From: Flagellimonas aurea | GTDB taxonomy: Bacteria; Bacteroidota; Bacteroidia; Flavobacteriales; Flavobacteriaceae | NCBI RefSeq assembly: GCF_017313785.1 | Contig: NZ_JAFLNL010000001.1 | Span: 248,001 to 312,000, forward strand | Length of the DNA stretch: 64,000 bases | Reading direction: 5' to 3' | Shown: in pieces, positions 1-9,391 of the stretch | Layout of the letters: each line of letters begins with the position of its first letter | Position numbering within the stretch: the first letter of the stretch is position 1 | The notes under the pieces: generated by a model | What the model saw: only the letters and a program-made list of their open reading frames with translations | The model's database searches: none | What the model was told of the DNA's origin: nothing | Position numbers and translations under genes: made by a program

Positions 1-90
1 GATCATTTCATTCTTGGAAAGTTTTTTCCCCCAACTTCCCCAGGTCATTGCTCCCGATATAATGCGGGAAAATTTCGTTGTCTGTTCCAT
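1..90 (-). CDS. aldo/keto reductase, N-terminal fragment (cut by window edge)
   Basis: An open frame on the minus strand starts with ATG at 88-90 and runs off the left end without a stop. It gives about 30 residues, with the stretch FSRIISGAMTWGSWGKKLSK near the start. This is how the flavobacterial aldo/keto reductases of the YdhF/oxidoreductase type begin: a first beta strand with an SRI-SG-MTWG pattern, then S/K-rich sequence before the first helix. The family uses NADPH to reduce carbonyl compounds in the cytoplasm. The rest of the gene lies outside the window, so catalytic Asp, Tyr, Lys and His cannot be checked. It is divergent from moxR, with 159 bp between them. Confidence 0.7.
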   Translation of the reverse strand, partial: MEQTTKFSRIISGAMTWGSWGKKLSKNEMI

Positions 91-249
91 ATGCGCTGAA
101 AGTATAAAATTAAACCCTTAAATCCTTCATAAAACTAGGGGTTTAGCGTTTTTTTTAACCATTAATTAACAGGCAGGTTTTAAATAAATTTTCATTTTGC
201 ACACCTTAGTTAAAACCCCGACCTTAACACCAAACAATAAAAGTATATA

Positions 250-1251
250 ATGGAAGAAAACACTACTATTGATATTAGTGCTGTGAATGAGAAAATTGCC
301 CAAGAAAGCGCTTTTATTGACCTTTTAAAGGTTGAAATGAACAAAGCGATAGTAGGGCAGACCCATATGGTCGAACGCTTGCTCATTGGTTTATTGGGCA
401 AAGGGCACATTCTGCTCGAAGGTGTTCCCGGACTGGCAAAAACACTTGCCATCAACACCTTGGCAAAAGCCGTGAAAGGAAGTTTCAGCAGAATACAGTT
501 TACTCCCGACCTTTTACCTGCCGACGTTGTTGGTACGCTTATCTACAACATAAAGGAGAACGATTTCTCCATAAAAAAAGGACCCATTTTTGCCAACTTT
601 GTATTGGCAGATGAGATCAACAGGGCCCCTGCCAAAGTACAGTCCGCCCTTTTGGAGGCCATGCAGGAAAAGCAGGTGACCATTGGTGACGAGACCTTTA
701 TTTTGGATAAACCATTTTTGGTAATGGCCACCCAAAACCCTGTGGAACAAGAAGGAACCTACCCACTTCCCGAAGCGCAGGTAGACCGATTTATGTTGAA
801 AACGGTAATCGATTATCCTAAACTCAACGAGGAGCAGCTCATTATACGCCAAAACCTGAGAGGTGCGACCGAACCTGTAAACCCCGTGGTTTCTTTGGAG
901 CAAATTCTAAGGGCCCAAGAAACGGTACGTGAGGTTTATATGGATGAAAAAATTGAAAAGTACATTCTCGACATCATCTTCGCAACGCGATACCCGGAAA
1001 AATACAATTTGGAAAGCTTGAAGCCGCTCATCAGTTTCGGTGCTTCCCCGAGGGGTAGTATCAACTTGGCCAATGCATCCAAATGCTATGCGTTCATCAA
1101 GCGAAGAGGTTACGTGGTTCCTGAGGATGTAAGGGCCGTAGTGCACGATGTACTTCGCCACCGCATCGGGATCACCTACGAGGCCGAGGCAGAAAATATT
1201 ACTTCCGAAGAAATCATCAATAAGATTGTAAACGAGGTAGAAGTGCCTTAG
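250..1251 (+). CDS. moxR: MoxR-family AAA+ ATPase, first gene of the Bat operon
   Basis: This 333-residue cytoplasmic AAA+ ATPase has the full core. Walker A is GVPGLAKT at residues 58-65, Walker B is FVLADE at about 117-122 followed by INRAPAK, and the sensor 1 stretch MATQNPVEQEGTYPLPEAQ lies near residue 160. MoxR proteins act as chaperone-like ATPases that, with von Willebrand A (VWA) partners, mature or insert metal enzymes and membrane complexes. Seven genes follow on the same strand (DUF58, a two-TM protein, batA to batE), with spacings of at most about 70 bp, so this is the head of the Bacteroides aerotolerance (Bat) operon. The start ATG follows a long A/T-rich leader with no Shine-Dalgarno sequence. 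Family call is certain; the client protein is unknown. Confidence 0.95.
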   Translation: MEENTTIDISAVNEKIAQESAFIDLLKVEMNKAIVGQTHMVERLLIGLLGKGHILLEGVPGLAKTLAINTLAKAVKGSFSRIQFTPDLLPADVVGTLIYNIKENDFSIKKGPIFANFVLADEINRAPAKVQSALLEAMQEKQVTIGDETFILDKPFLVMATQNPVEQEGTYPLPEAQVDRFMLKTVIDYPKLNEEQLIIRQNLRGATEPVNPVVSLEQILRAQETVREVYMDEKIEKYILDIIFATRYPEKYNLESLKPLISFGASPRGSINLANASKCYAFIKRRGYVVPEDVRAVVHDVLRHRIGITYEAEAENITSEEIINKIVNEVEVP

Positions 1252-1320
1252 CGGTTCAATGTTTATCGGAATAAGTAGCAATACTTTTAACCAACCCGAA
1301 AACCTATTTTTTTGAACCAA

Positions 1321-2187
1321 ATGGATACAAAGGAACTACTAAAAAAAGTACGTAAAATTGAAATCAAGACCCGGCGTCTTTCCGACCATATTTTTGGTGG
1401 GGAATACCATTCTACGTTCAAGGGTAGGGGGATGACGTTCAGCGAGGTGCGCCAATATCAGTTTGGTGATGATGTGCGAAGCATTGACTGGAACGTGACC
1501 GCTCGCTACAACGAGCCCTACGTGAAGGTCTTTGAAGAGGAGCGCGAACTTACCATGATGCTGATGGTGGACGTGAGCGGCTCGGAACTTTTCGGCACCT
1601 CCAACCAGTTCAAAAAAGACATTGTCACCGAAATTTCGGCCACGCTTGCCTTTTCCGCGCTTCAGAACAACGATAAGGTCGGTGTGATTTTGTTTTCCGA
1701 TGAGGTGGAACTCTTTATCCCGCCAAAAAAAGGAAAAAGCCATGTGCTCCGAATCATCCGGGAACTATTGGAATTTCATCCAAAAAGCAGCGAAACCAAT
1801 ATTGCGGAAGCCTTGAAGTTCCTGACCAATGTAATGAAGAAAAGAGCCATTGTTTTTGTGCTTTCGGATTTTATCGCCGACGATTACGACAATACGCTTC
1901 GCATTGTGGGCAACAAGCATGATGTTACAGGAATACGGGTGTATGATGAGCGCGAGGAAACCATCCCAAACTTGGGCATGGTGCAAATGCAGGATGCCGA
2001 AACAGGAGAGATTCAATTGGTGAACACCCAATCCAAACAAGTACGTTCCGCTTACGGACAACATTACAAGGACAAAGTGGCCTATTTTTCCAATTCCTTT
2101 AATAAATCTGGATCCGGTGTAATCAATTGTCGGGCGGACGAAAGTTATGTAAAAAAGCTATTGGGCTATTTTAAACGAAGAGGATAA
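1321..2187 (+). CDS. DUF58 / VWA-like protein of the Bat operon
   Basis: A 288-residue cytoplasmic protein, counted from ATG 1321; an in-frame TTG at 1312 would add three residues but is less likely. Residues 39-62 carry the DUF58 signature (TFSEVRQYQFGDDVRSIDWN, then TAR). The sequence DVSGS at 84-88 is a MIDAS-type metal site, which makes this a degenerate VWA domain. DUF58 proteins always sit directly after moxR in these operons and are thought to work as the ATPase's adaptor. The stop overlaps the next start in a TAATG arrangement, so the next gene is probably translationally coupled. No membrane segment is seen. Confidence 0.93.
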   Translation: MDTKELLKKVRKIEIKTRRLSDHIFGGEYHSTFKGRGMTFSEVRQYQFGDDVRSIDWNVTARYNEPYVKVFEEERELTMMLMVDVSGSELFGTSNQFKKDIVTEISATLAFSALQNNDKVGVILFSDEVELFIPPKKGKSHVLRIIRELLEFHPKSSETNIAEALKFLTNVMKKRAIVFVLSDFIADDYDNTLRIVGNKHDVTGIRVYDEREETIPNLGMVQMQDAETGEIQLVNTQSKQVRSAYGQHYKDKVAYFSNSFNKSGSGVINCRADESYVKKLLGYFKRRG

Positions 2188-3848
2188 TGCGAATGGACAA
2201 CCTACATAAAATTGGAAGCGTAAAAGGAGCCCAACACATTTTGGGTGCTTTTTTGTTACTGATGCTTTTACCTACGCTCGGTTTTTCGCAAACAGGCCCA
2301 AAAGTCGATGCCGAAGTGGACACCTTGGCCATTAAAATTGGGGAACAGATCAAATACAAGATTACCGTAGAGACAGATTCCACCGATGTAGTTTTCTTTC
2401 CCGAGGGCCAAACTTTTTCCCCACTTGAAACCGTAGAGGCCATAATGGCCGACACCCTCAAAAATGATGACAAGGTCATTCTTCAAAAAATATATTCGCT
2501 CACACAGTTTGATAGCGGTGCATACACCATTCCCCCACAGCGAATCGCCATCAACGAGCAACCCTTTTTCACGGATTCCTTTCAAGTAAAGGTCTCCGAT
2601 GTGGTCGTGGACACCACTAAACAGAAGATGTACGACATCAAACCTTTGATTGAGGTAGAGCGAAGCACGGCCGATATGTGGCTTACCGCACTTTGGATTC
2701 TTTTGGGGCTGATTGTGGTCGGAGGATTGGTCTATTGGTTCTTTTTGCGAAAAAAACCATTGACCGAGGAAGAAAAAGTCGCCTTGCTCCCTCCTTATGA
2801 CCGAGCGTTGATGGAGCTGAAAAAACTGGAGAATTCAAGGTATCTCATTCAGGATGAGTATAAACAGTACTATTCCGAGCTTACCGATATTGTTCGTTCC
2901 TACTTGGAAGAAGACGTACACGTATCAGCCATGGAGAGTACCACCTCGGAGCTCATCACCAAATTGGAAATGTTGCGCGATGCCGGGGAACTTAAGTTAG
3001 AGGATGATACCATCCAACAATTTCAAAAAATATTGCAGACCGCAGATTTGGTAAAGTTTGCCAAGAACAAACCAGCATCATCCGTTGCGGAACAGGATAG
3101 AAAGTTGGTCGAAGAAATTGTGACCAAAACCCATCAAGGCCTTCCGGAACCAACCGGGGAAGATTTGTTGTTGGATGAAGAATATTTGGAAGAACTTGCA
3201 AGAAAAAAACAACGAAAAAGAATCTATTGGGCCGCGGCCATTTTTGCAGGGATCATTGTGCTGGGCGGCATTGGGTCAACCATTTATTTTGGAACCAAAA
3301 AAGTGCGCGACACCGTTTTTGGTTACCCCACCAAAGATTTATTGGAGAGTGAGTGGGTGGCCAGCTCGTATGGTTTCCCTCCCATTCAGATAGAAACTCC
3401 GGAGGTTTTGGTGCGCCAAGAGCCACAGCTACCTAAAGAAACAGAGGAGCTCATCAAAGAACTTCAGGCCTTTTCCTATGGAAGTTATGTTGGTATTTTT
3501 TCCGTAAGCACAAGCTCCATCACCTTTAAAGAAGAAAAAGAAGAGCCTCAATTTGATGCGGTTATCGGTTCCACCTTAGCCAATTTTGAACAACTAGGTC
3601 TCAAAAACATTATTACCAAACAAGAAGAATTTGTTACCCAATCCGGTGTAAAAGGGATAAAAACTTATGGTACCGGAACTCTGGAACGACCCAATGGAGA
3701 CTCCAAAAGGGCCAAATACAACATTCTTACTTTTGGTGGTAAAGGTTTTATCCAGCAAGTGGTGATCACTTGGGAAGAGGAAGATGAATATGCAGAACAG
3801 ATCGTTGACCGGATTTTAGGAAGCCTTGACGTAAAAACACAAGTATAA
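2187..3848 (+). CDS. Bat-operon exported protein with two further membrane segments (BatD/DUF4381-like)
   Basis: A 553-residue protein. Residues 19-35 form a signal sequence ending near GFSQ, then comes an Ig-like, BatD-type beta domain (about 38-145), a membrane helix at 165-187, a charged helical region (190-340), a second helix at 346-367 and a C-terminal alpha/beta domain of about 180 residues. An ATG two codons downstream (2193) could also be the start. It lies between the DUF58 protein and batA with 1-nt and 0-nt junctions, so it belongs to the complex. Flavobacterial Bat operons usually have a gene here, and I know it only as a hypothetical or DUF4381-like protein. It may hold the VWA proteins to the membrane, but that is inference. 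Confidence 0.8.
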   Translation: MRMDNLHKIGSVKGAQHILGAFLLLMLLPTLGFSQTGPKVDAEVDTLAIKIGEQIKYKITVETDSTDVVFFPEGQTFSPLETVEAIMADTLKNDDKVILQKIYSLTQFDSGAYTIPPQRIAINEQPFFTDSFQVKVSDVVVDTTKQKMYDIKPLIEVERSTADMWLTALWILLGLIVVGGLVYWFFLRKKPLTEEEKVALLPPYDRALMELKKLENSRYLIQDEYKQYYSELTDIVRSYLEEDVHVSAMESTTSELITKLEMLRDAGELKLEDDTIQQFQKILQTADLVKFAKNKPASSVAEQDRKLVEEIVTKTHQGLPEPTGEDLLLDEEYLEELARKKQRKRIYWAAAIFAGIIVLGGIGSTIYFGTKKVRDTVFGYPTKDLLESEWVASSYGFPPIQIETPEVLVRQEPQLPKETEELIKELQAFSYGSYVGIFSVSTSSITFKEEKEEPQFDAVIGSTLANFEQLGLKNIITKQEEFVTQSGVKGIKTYGTGTLERPNGDSKRAKYNILTFGGKGFIQQVVITWEEEDEYAEQIVDRILGSLDVKTQV

Positions 3849-4847
3849 ATGTTTGAGAATATAGAATTTGCAAACCCTGAATTTTTCTGGCTGCTATTAC
3901 TGCTGCCATTGGCTTTGCTGTGGTATTTTTTCAAACGGAAAAATGAAATGGCATCCCTACGTATTTCCAGTATCAAGGGATTTACAGTAACCAGCTGGGC
4001 CTCAAAATTGAAACCCATCCTGCTAGTAATTCGCCTGTTGGCCTTGGCTGCCATTATAACGGCATTGGCAAGACCCCAAACGGAGGATATTTCAACTCGT
4101 ACAAAAACCACAAAGGGTATCGACATTGTGATGGCCATTGATGTCTCGTCCAGTATGTTGGCACGTGACCTTAAACCCGACCGCCTGACCGCCTTAAAAG
4201 AAGTAGCGGCCGATTTTATCGAAGGGCGCCCAAACGACCGAATCGGTTTGGTAAGCTATGCCGCTGAAAGTTACACCAAAACCCCAATTACCAGCGACAA
4301 AGCCATAGTATTGAACTCTTTGGAGGAAATCACCTATGGTGTACTGGAAGACGGTACAGCCATAGGAATGGGACTGGCCACATCGGTCAACCGCCTAAAA
4401 GAAAGCAAGGCCATCAGTAAAGTTATCATTCTTTTAACGGACGGTGTCAATAATTCTGGCTTTATTGAGCCTAGAACCGCCGCCGATCTTGCAATCGAAT
4501 TCGGGATTAAAACATACACCATTGGTATAGGAACCAACGGAAACGCATTATCCCCGATCGCATATAACAGAGATGGGTCTTACAGGTACGGAATGCGACA
4601 AGTAGAAATCGATGAGGAATTGCTTGAAGAGATTGCCGATGTAACCGGTGGAAAATATTTCCGTGCTACCGACAATGAGTCTTTGGAAGCTATTTACGAC
4701 GAGATCAACAAATTGGAAAAAACAGAAATAGAAGAGTTCAAGTATTACAAATACGAGGAAAAATTCAGGCCATTGATTTTCTTGGCCGGAATATTATTGT
4801 TGTTGGAATGGGGATTGCGAAACTCCATCTTTAAAAGTTTTATTTAG
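3849..4847 (+). CDS. batA: BatA, VWA-domain membrane protein
   Basis: A 332-residue inner-membrane protein. Two N-terminal membrane helices (about 12-28 and 55-73) precede a VWA domain whose MIDAS motif is DVSSS at 98-102. The metal-site threonine and aspartate positions follow in the TAIGMG and LLTDG stretches, and a C-terminal membrane helix lies near 310-325. VWA proteins bind partners through a divalent metal ion. In the Bat system BatA and BatB are thought to form the membrane-anchored binding platform that MoxR works on. The start directly follows the upstream stop, and batB starts 3 bp after this gene ends. The paralogy with batB is plain in both layout and motif. Confidence 0.95.
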   Translation: MFENIEFANPEFFWLLLLLPLALLWYFFKRKNEMASLRISSIKGFTVTSWASKLKPILLVIRLLALAAIITALARPQTEDISTRTKTTKGIDIVMAIDVSSSMLARDLKPDRLTALKEVAADFIEGRPNDRIGLVSYAAESYTKTPITSDKAIVLNSLEEITYGVLEDGTAIGMGLATSVNRLKESKAISKVIILLTDGVNNSGFIEPRTAADLAIEFGIKTYTIGIGTNGNALSPIAYNRDGSYRYGMRQVEIDEELLEEIADVTGGKYFRATDNESLEAIYDEINKLEKTEIEEFKYYKYEEKFRPLIFLAGILLLLEWGLRNSIFKSFI

Positions 4848-4850
4848 AAG

Positions 4851-5903
4851 ATGATTCAGTTTGACGAAAAAATATATTTCTACCTCTTGGCCATAATCCC
4901 GGTTATGGCCCTGGCGTTCTTTTTTCTTCAAATTTGGAAGAAAAAAACACAGAAGCGTTTTGCTGATTTAAAGCTACTGAGACGTTTGGCGCCAAATAAG
5001 TCAAACTTTAAATCCACACTTAAATTAGTACTCTTATTGATGGGTATTTCGGTTTTGGTTTTGGGACTGGTGAATCCAAAAATCGGCACAAAATTGGAAA
5101 CCGTAAAACGCGAAGGAGTAGATATTGTATTTGCACTTGATGTTTCCAAAAGTATGTTGGCAGAGGACATAGCGCCCAACCGATTGGAAAAATCCAAACG
5201 CATTGTCTCGGAGATCATCAACCAATTGGCCAGCGACCGAATCGGTATCATTGCCTATGCCGGCCAGGCCTATCCCCAACTCCCCATCACTACGGACTAC
5301 GGAGCGGCAAAAATGTTCTTACAGAGCATGAACACCGATATGTTGTCCTCACAAGGAACGGCCATCAACGCAGCCATAGATTTGGCCAGCACCTACTATG
5401 ACGATTCCCAGCAAACGAACAGAGTACTTTTTATTGTTTCGGATGGAGAGGACCACTCCGAAAGTTCTACCATAAATGCCGTTGAAAAAGCTACACAAAA
5501 TGGAATCCGTGTGTATACCATTGGGGTAGGTAGCACCAAGGGGGCTCCGATTCCCATCAAACGAAACGGAATCGTGGAAAGCTTGAAGAAGGACAACGAA
5601 GGAGAAGTGGTCATTACCAAACTGAACGAAAACGTATTGACAGAGATTGCCAATCAGGGCAATGGCGAATATATTGATGGTTCCAACACGGAAAATGCCG
5701 TGGAATACATCAAAGAAGAACTGAACCGAATGGACAAAACGGAATTTGAAGCCAAGCAGTTTGCCGAGTACAAGGATCAATTCCAATGGTTCCTCGCCGC
5801 AGGCTTTTTATTTCTATTTTTGGACATCTTCGTTTTGGATAGAAAAACACAATGGTTGAAAAAACTGAATCTTTTTAATGAGCACGATGATGAACAAGAT
5901 TAA
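4851..5903 (+). CDS. batB: BatB, VWA-domain membrane protein
   Basis: This 350-residue paralogue of the preceding gene has two N-terminal membrane helices (about 9-28 and 55-74), a VWA domain with the MIDAS motif DVSKS at 97-101, and a C-terminal helix near 312-330 followed by a charged tail. The metal-site TAIN and SDGED stretches are present, so the metal site looks functional. BatA/BatB pairs occur in all Bat operons. Its last 26 bp overlap the annotated start of batC, typical of translational coupling. In Bacteroides fragilis this gene cluster was linked to aerotolerance, and in other bacteria to stress resistance and virulence. The exact biochemical role is not settled. Confidence 0.95.
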   Translation: MIQFDEKIYFYLLAIIPVMALAFFFLQIWKKKTQKRFADLKLLRRLAPNKSNFKSTLKLVLLLMGISVLVLGLVNPKIGTKLETVKREGVDIVFALDVSKSMLAEDIAPNRLEKSKRIVSEIINQLASDRIGIIAYAGQAYPQLPITTDYGAAKMFLQSMNTDMLSSQGTAINAAIDLASTYYDDSQQTNRVLFIVSDGEDHSESSTINAVEKATQNGIRVYTIGVGSTKGAPIPIKRNGIVESLKKDNEGEVVITKLNENVLTEIANQGNGEYIDGSNTENAVEYIKEELNRMDKTEFEAKQFAEYKDQFQWFLAAGFLFLFLDIFVLDRKTQWLKKLNLFNEHDDEQD

Positions 5904-6783
5904 GTTGATGTTTGGACTATTGCTATGTTTTGGCGCGGTCCAAGCCCAAGATGACATTACCGAAAAAGCGAACAGAGAAGCAGAAAAAGCATTGCAAGCC
6001 TCTAAAAACCTCACCTTTGAGGCAAATGAAGAGCTTACCTCCAACGATTTTGTAACGGCAGAGGCCGATTACAGGAAAGCCATATCCAAGAGCAATAAAA
6101 ATGCTGTGGCAAGATTTAACCTAGGTAACGCTTATTACAACAGGGAAAGTTTTGGCGAAGCCTTTGGACGCTACAAGGAAGCCAGCGATGCTGCCGAAGA
6201 TAAAGGAGAAAAGCATAAGGCTTTTCACAACATGGGCAATGTATTCATGAAGCAGAAAGACTACAAGCAAGCTGTTGAGGCATACAAACAAGCACTTCGA
6301 AAAAATCCCAACGACGACGAGACCCGTTATAATCTTGCTTTGGCCAAAAAAATGCTCGAAAAACAACAGGACGAGCAAAAGAACGACCAAAACCAGGACA
6401 ACGAGGACAAAAAAGACCAAGAAAACGAGGACAAGGATAAAAACAAGGACCAGAACAACGAAGGGGGCGATAACGAGAAGAAGGACAAGGGCGAACAAAA
6501 AGAAGACGAAAACAAGGATAAAGGTGACCAAGGTGATAATGGTGAAAACAAGCCCGAAGAAAATAAAGAGGGCGAAGGCGATAAGAAAAAAGAGCAAGAG
6601 AAGAAACCTAATGAAGGTGACCAACCCAATGACAAACAGCAACAGCCAAGACCCAACCAACTTTCTGAGCAGCAAATCCAGAATTTACTAGAGGCCATGC
6701 AGAACGAAGAGAAAAAGGTTCAAGAAAAAATGGAGGCCCGTAAGGTTCGTGGGAAAAAAATCAAAAACGAGAAGGACTGGTAA
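5878..6783 (+). CDS. batC: BatC, TPR protein with a long charged tail
   Basis: A 301-residue exported protein. A signal sequence (about 1-24, ending VQAQ) is followed by three tetratricopeptide repeats between about 52 and 160; NLGNAYYNRESFGEAFGRYK and its neighbours match the TPR pattern. Residues 162-262 are almost wholly D, E, K, N and Q. The remaining C-terminal part has a conserved-looking LLEAMQNEEKKVQEK helix. Methionines at codons 4 and 5 (5887, 5890) are alternative starts. TPRs probably bind the VWA proteins. The charged tail is a common, fast-varying feature of BatC. Its stop shares one base with the start of batD (TAATG). Confidence 0.9.
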   Translation: MSTMMNKIKLMFGLLLCFGAVQAQDDITEKANREAEKALQASKNLTFEANEELTSNDFVTAEADYRKAISKSNKNAVARFNLGNAYYNRESFGEAFGRYKEASDAAEDKGEKHKAFHNMGNVFMKQKDYKQAVEAYKQALRKNPNDDETRYNLALAKKMLEKQQDEQKNDQNQDNEDKKDQENEDKDKNKDQNNEGGDNEKKDKGEQKEDENKDKGDQGDNGENKPEENKEGEGDKKKEQEKKPNEGDQPNDKQQQPRPNQLSEQQIQNLLEAMQNEEKKVQEKMEARKVRGKKIKNEKDW

Positions 6784-8570
6784 TGGAACTGTTGAAGAGC
6801 AACATATTGCTTTTTTTGGGAATGTTCCTCCTCGTGGGGATTCATTCGCATGCCCAAGACGAAACCGAAGGGGTAGAATTCACCATGAACCTAAGCAAAG
6901 AGGAGTTGGGGATCAACGAGCGTCTTCGTGTGGATTTTACCATGAACAAGGATGGAGACAACTTTAAGCCGCCACAATTTGAAGGATTCAATGTGGTCAT
7001 GGGGCCATCACAGTCTATCAGCTCATCTTGGATAAACGGCAAAAGAAGCTTTTCCAAGACCTACACTTATATTTTGGTCCCCACTGCAAGGGGCAGCTTT
7101 ACCATCAATCAAGCAACCATAGAGATTGCAGGGCAGACCTACAAGACCACACCGCAAAAAGTTGAGGTTACGGCGGCAGTGGACAAACCCAATTCTCAGA
7201 AAACCGTAGACGATGTTGCCGACGAGAACCTTCATCTGGTAGCAGAGGTATCCAAAGGCAACCCGTACATGAACGAAGCCGTTACGGTCATATACAAACT
7301 GTATGTGAGTCCTAACGTTAGTGTTACCAACTATCGCCCATTGGACAACCCTACGTATAACAATTTTTGGAGCCAGGACATTCCTGTGACCAAGCATACT
7401 GCACAAAATGGAACCTATCAAGGCAAACCATACCGCTACGTGGTCTTAAAGCGTGTTGTGCTATACCCTCAAAAATCCGGTCAATTGAGCATTGAACCGC
7501 TTTCCTTGGAAATATTTGTGGACGTTCCAACGAACCGTCGTGACTTTTTCGGCGGAAGGATTTATACCTCAACCAGCAAGACCGTATCCGCAGGAAGCAG
7601 AACCATCAATGTCAAACCATTGCCAGAAGCCGGAAAACCAGCAGGTTTTAGCGGTGCTGTCGGTGATTTTGACTTTTCGGTAACCACTAGCAAAACACAG
7701 TTGAACGCCTCGGAATCGCTACAGGCAAAGGTGGAAGTTTCAGGAAAGGGCAACCTTAAATTGTTCCAACTCCCGGAACCTGAACTTCCCAGTTCATTGG
7801 AAGTCTACGATCCAGAGTATGAGGAATCCATAAATACATACAGCTCTGGTATGGAGGGCAAAGTGTCCAACAATTACACTATTGTACCGTCATTTAGGGG
7901 AAAATACCCTATACCAAGCATATCTTTCAGCTTCTTTAATCCAGGTACCGGCAAATACGAGACCATACGTTCGGAAGAAATAAATATCGAGGTGATAGAA
8001 GGACCAACAGCCAGTTCAGGAACTTTGGCCGGTCCATCATCCAACAAACAAATGGTTGTTCCCACGGGCGATCAATTCCACTTTATCAATATAAACCCAA
8101 ACCTAAGTGCCATTAGTTCAGAAAAATTCTTTGGCTCCAACCTATTCTTCATTTTATTGTTTGCTCCATTAATATTGATTCCAATTGCCATTTTTACGTT
8201 TAAAAAACGGGAAGCAATAGCTAGTGATGTTGTGGGCAATAAAATCAAAAGAGCAAACAGATTGGCCAGAAAATATCTGTCAACGGCCAAAAAGGAACTC
8301 GGTAACAAAGAAGCCTTTTATGTGGCCTTGGAAAAGGGGCTGCACAATTATTTGAAAGCCAAATTACATATTGAGACATCTGAGTTCAGCAAGGATAAAA
8401 TTACGAGCATCCTTTCTGAAAAAAATGTAAACAATTCGGACATCCAAGGCTTTATAAGTTTATTGACCAGTTGTGAAATGGCACGTTACAGTCCTTTCTC
8501 CAATGTACAGATGCAACAGGATTATGAAAAGGCGAGTGAGGTAATCTCTAATTTGGACAAACAACTATGA
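6783..8570 (+). CDS. batD: BatD, periplasmic oxygen-tolerance protein
   Basis: A 595-residue protein with a signal sequence (1-25, ending SHAQ), a large beta-rich periplasmic part of repeated Ig-like modules (about 30-445), one membrane helix at about 453-473 and a cytoplasmic helical tail of some 120 residues. This is the usual BatD layout and length. The cytoplasmic tail (LARKYLSTAKKEL and the following helices) resembles the one in the 553-residue protein upstream, which suggests the two are distant paralogues. The stop overlaps the batE start as ATGA. It probably forms the periplasmic part of the Bat complex. The substrate is unknown. Confidence 0.92.
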   Translation: MELLKSNILLFLGMFLLVGIHSHAQDETEGVEFTMNLSKEELGINERLRVDFTMNKDGDNFKPPQFEGFNVVMGPSQSISSSWINGKRSFSKTYTYILVPTARGSFTINQATIEIAGQTYKTTPQKVEVTAAVDKPNSQKTVDDVADENLHLVAEVSKGNPYMNEAVTVIYKLYVSPNVSVTNYRPLDNPTYNNFWSQDIPVTKHTAQNGTYQGKPYRYVVLKRVVLYPQKSGQLSIEPLSLEIFVDVPTNRRDFFGGRIYTSTSKTVSAGSRTINVKPLPEAGKPAGFSGAVGDFDFSVTTSKTQLNASESLQAKVEVSGKGNLKLFQLPEPELPSSLEVYDPEYEESINTYSSGMEGKVSNNYTIVPSFRGKYPIPSISFSFFNPGTGKYETIRSEEINIEVIEGPTASSGTLAGPSSNKQMVVPTGDQFHFININPNLSAISSEKFFGSNLFFILLFAPLILIPIAIFTFKKREAIASDVVGNKIKRANRLARKYLSTAKKELGNKEAFYVALEKGLHNYLKAKLHIETSEFSKDKITSILSEKNVNNSDIQGFISLLTSCEMARYSPFSNVQMQQDYEKASEVISNLDKQL

Positions 8571-9334
8571 TCATCATGAAGAAGATTGCATTTTTGATAT
8601 TGCTGCTTTCCTTCTCTTTTGGTTTTGCCCAAAACGAGGCGTTATTTAATAGAGCAACGGAACAGTACAATGATGCCGAATATGCTGCAGCTATAGATAA
8701 TTACAAGCAAATTCTGGATAATGGCCAACATTCCGCTTCTTTATATTTTAATTTGGGGAATTGTTATTACAAACTCAATGCCATTGGGCCGAGTATTTAC
8801 TACTACGAAAAAGCGCTGCTTTTGAGCCCCAATAACGAAGAGATTCGAAATAATTTAGCATTTGCGCAAAATATGAGGCTGGATGCTATAGAGGAAATGC
8901 CAAAAACGGAGATGTCAAGAATATATAATTCCGTCGTTGGTATGTTCACATCGGACCAATGGTCCTATCTGGCCATTGCACTTGTCTTTTTATTTGTGCT
9001 TGCGTACATGGCCTACTACTTTTTGAGGTCCGCCAACCAAAAGAGAGCAGCCTTTATTTCCAGTATGCTATCGCTTGTCCTCTGTTTGGTCTGTATTTTA
9101 TTGGCTTACCTTAACCACCAACAGAACAAGAACGACGACCCTGCAATCATATTTGCAAAAGAAGTCAACGTAAATGCAGAACCGAACGTAAACAGTAGTA
9201 CAGCTTTTACTCTTCACGAAGGAACCAAAGTGAATGTTTTGGACGAACTCGACGAATGGAGGAGAATCCGTATCGCGGATGGACAAACAGGTTGGTTACA
9301 GGTTGACAGTATCAAGAAAATCAAGGAGTTTTAG
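8567..9334 (+). CDS. batE: BatE, TPR protein with SH3b domain
   Basis: A 255-residue protein ending the Bat operon. It has a signal sequence (about 1-21, GFAQ), TPR repeats (about 25-100, FNLGNCYYKLNAIGPSIYYY), two membrane helices (about 134-152 and 162-182) and a C-terminal bacterial SH3 domain (about 195-250, WRRIRIADGQTGWLQ). An ATG at 8576 (MKKIAF) is an equally good start; 8567 gives the ATGA overlap with batD. The SH3b domain probably faces the periplasm and could contact peptidoglycan, which is inference. No terminator hairpin is visible between batE and the next gene 57 bp downstream. Confidence 0.92.
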   Translation: MIIMKKIAFLILLLSFSFGFAQNEALFNRATEQYNDAEYAAAIDNYKQILDNGQHSASLYFNLGNCYYKLNAIGPSIYYYEKALLLSPNNEEIRNNLAFAQNMRLDAIEEMPKTEMSRIYNSVVGMFTSDQWSYLAIALVFLFVLAYMAYYFLRSANQKRAAFISSMLSLVLCLVCILLAYLNHQQNKNDDPAIIFAKEVNVNAEPNVNSSTAFTLHEGTKVNVLDELDEWRRIRIADGQTGWLQVDSIKKIKEF

Positions 9335-9391
9335 ACAAAAACCCCTTTACCTTGCCCAGAATTCCTTATTTTAGATAAAATTGATGCTTTT

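Noticed and set aside
6121..6698. Long ORFs on both strands over the charged tail of batC (184, 138 and 123 codons)
   Set aside because: They are by-products of the A- and G-rich, low-complexity D/E/K/N/Q region and translate to simple-sequence peptides.
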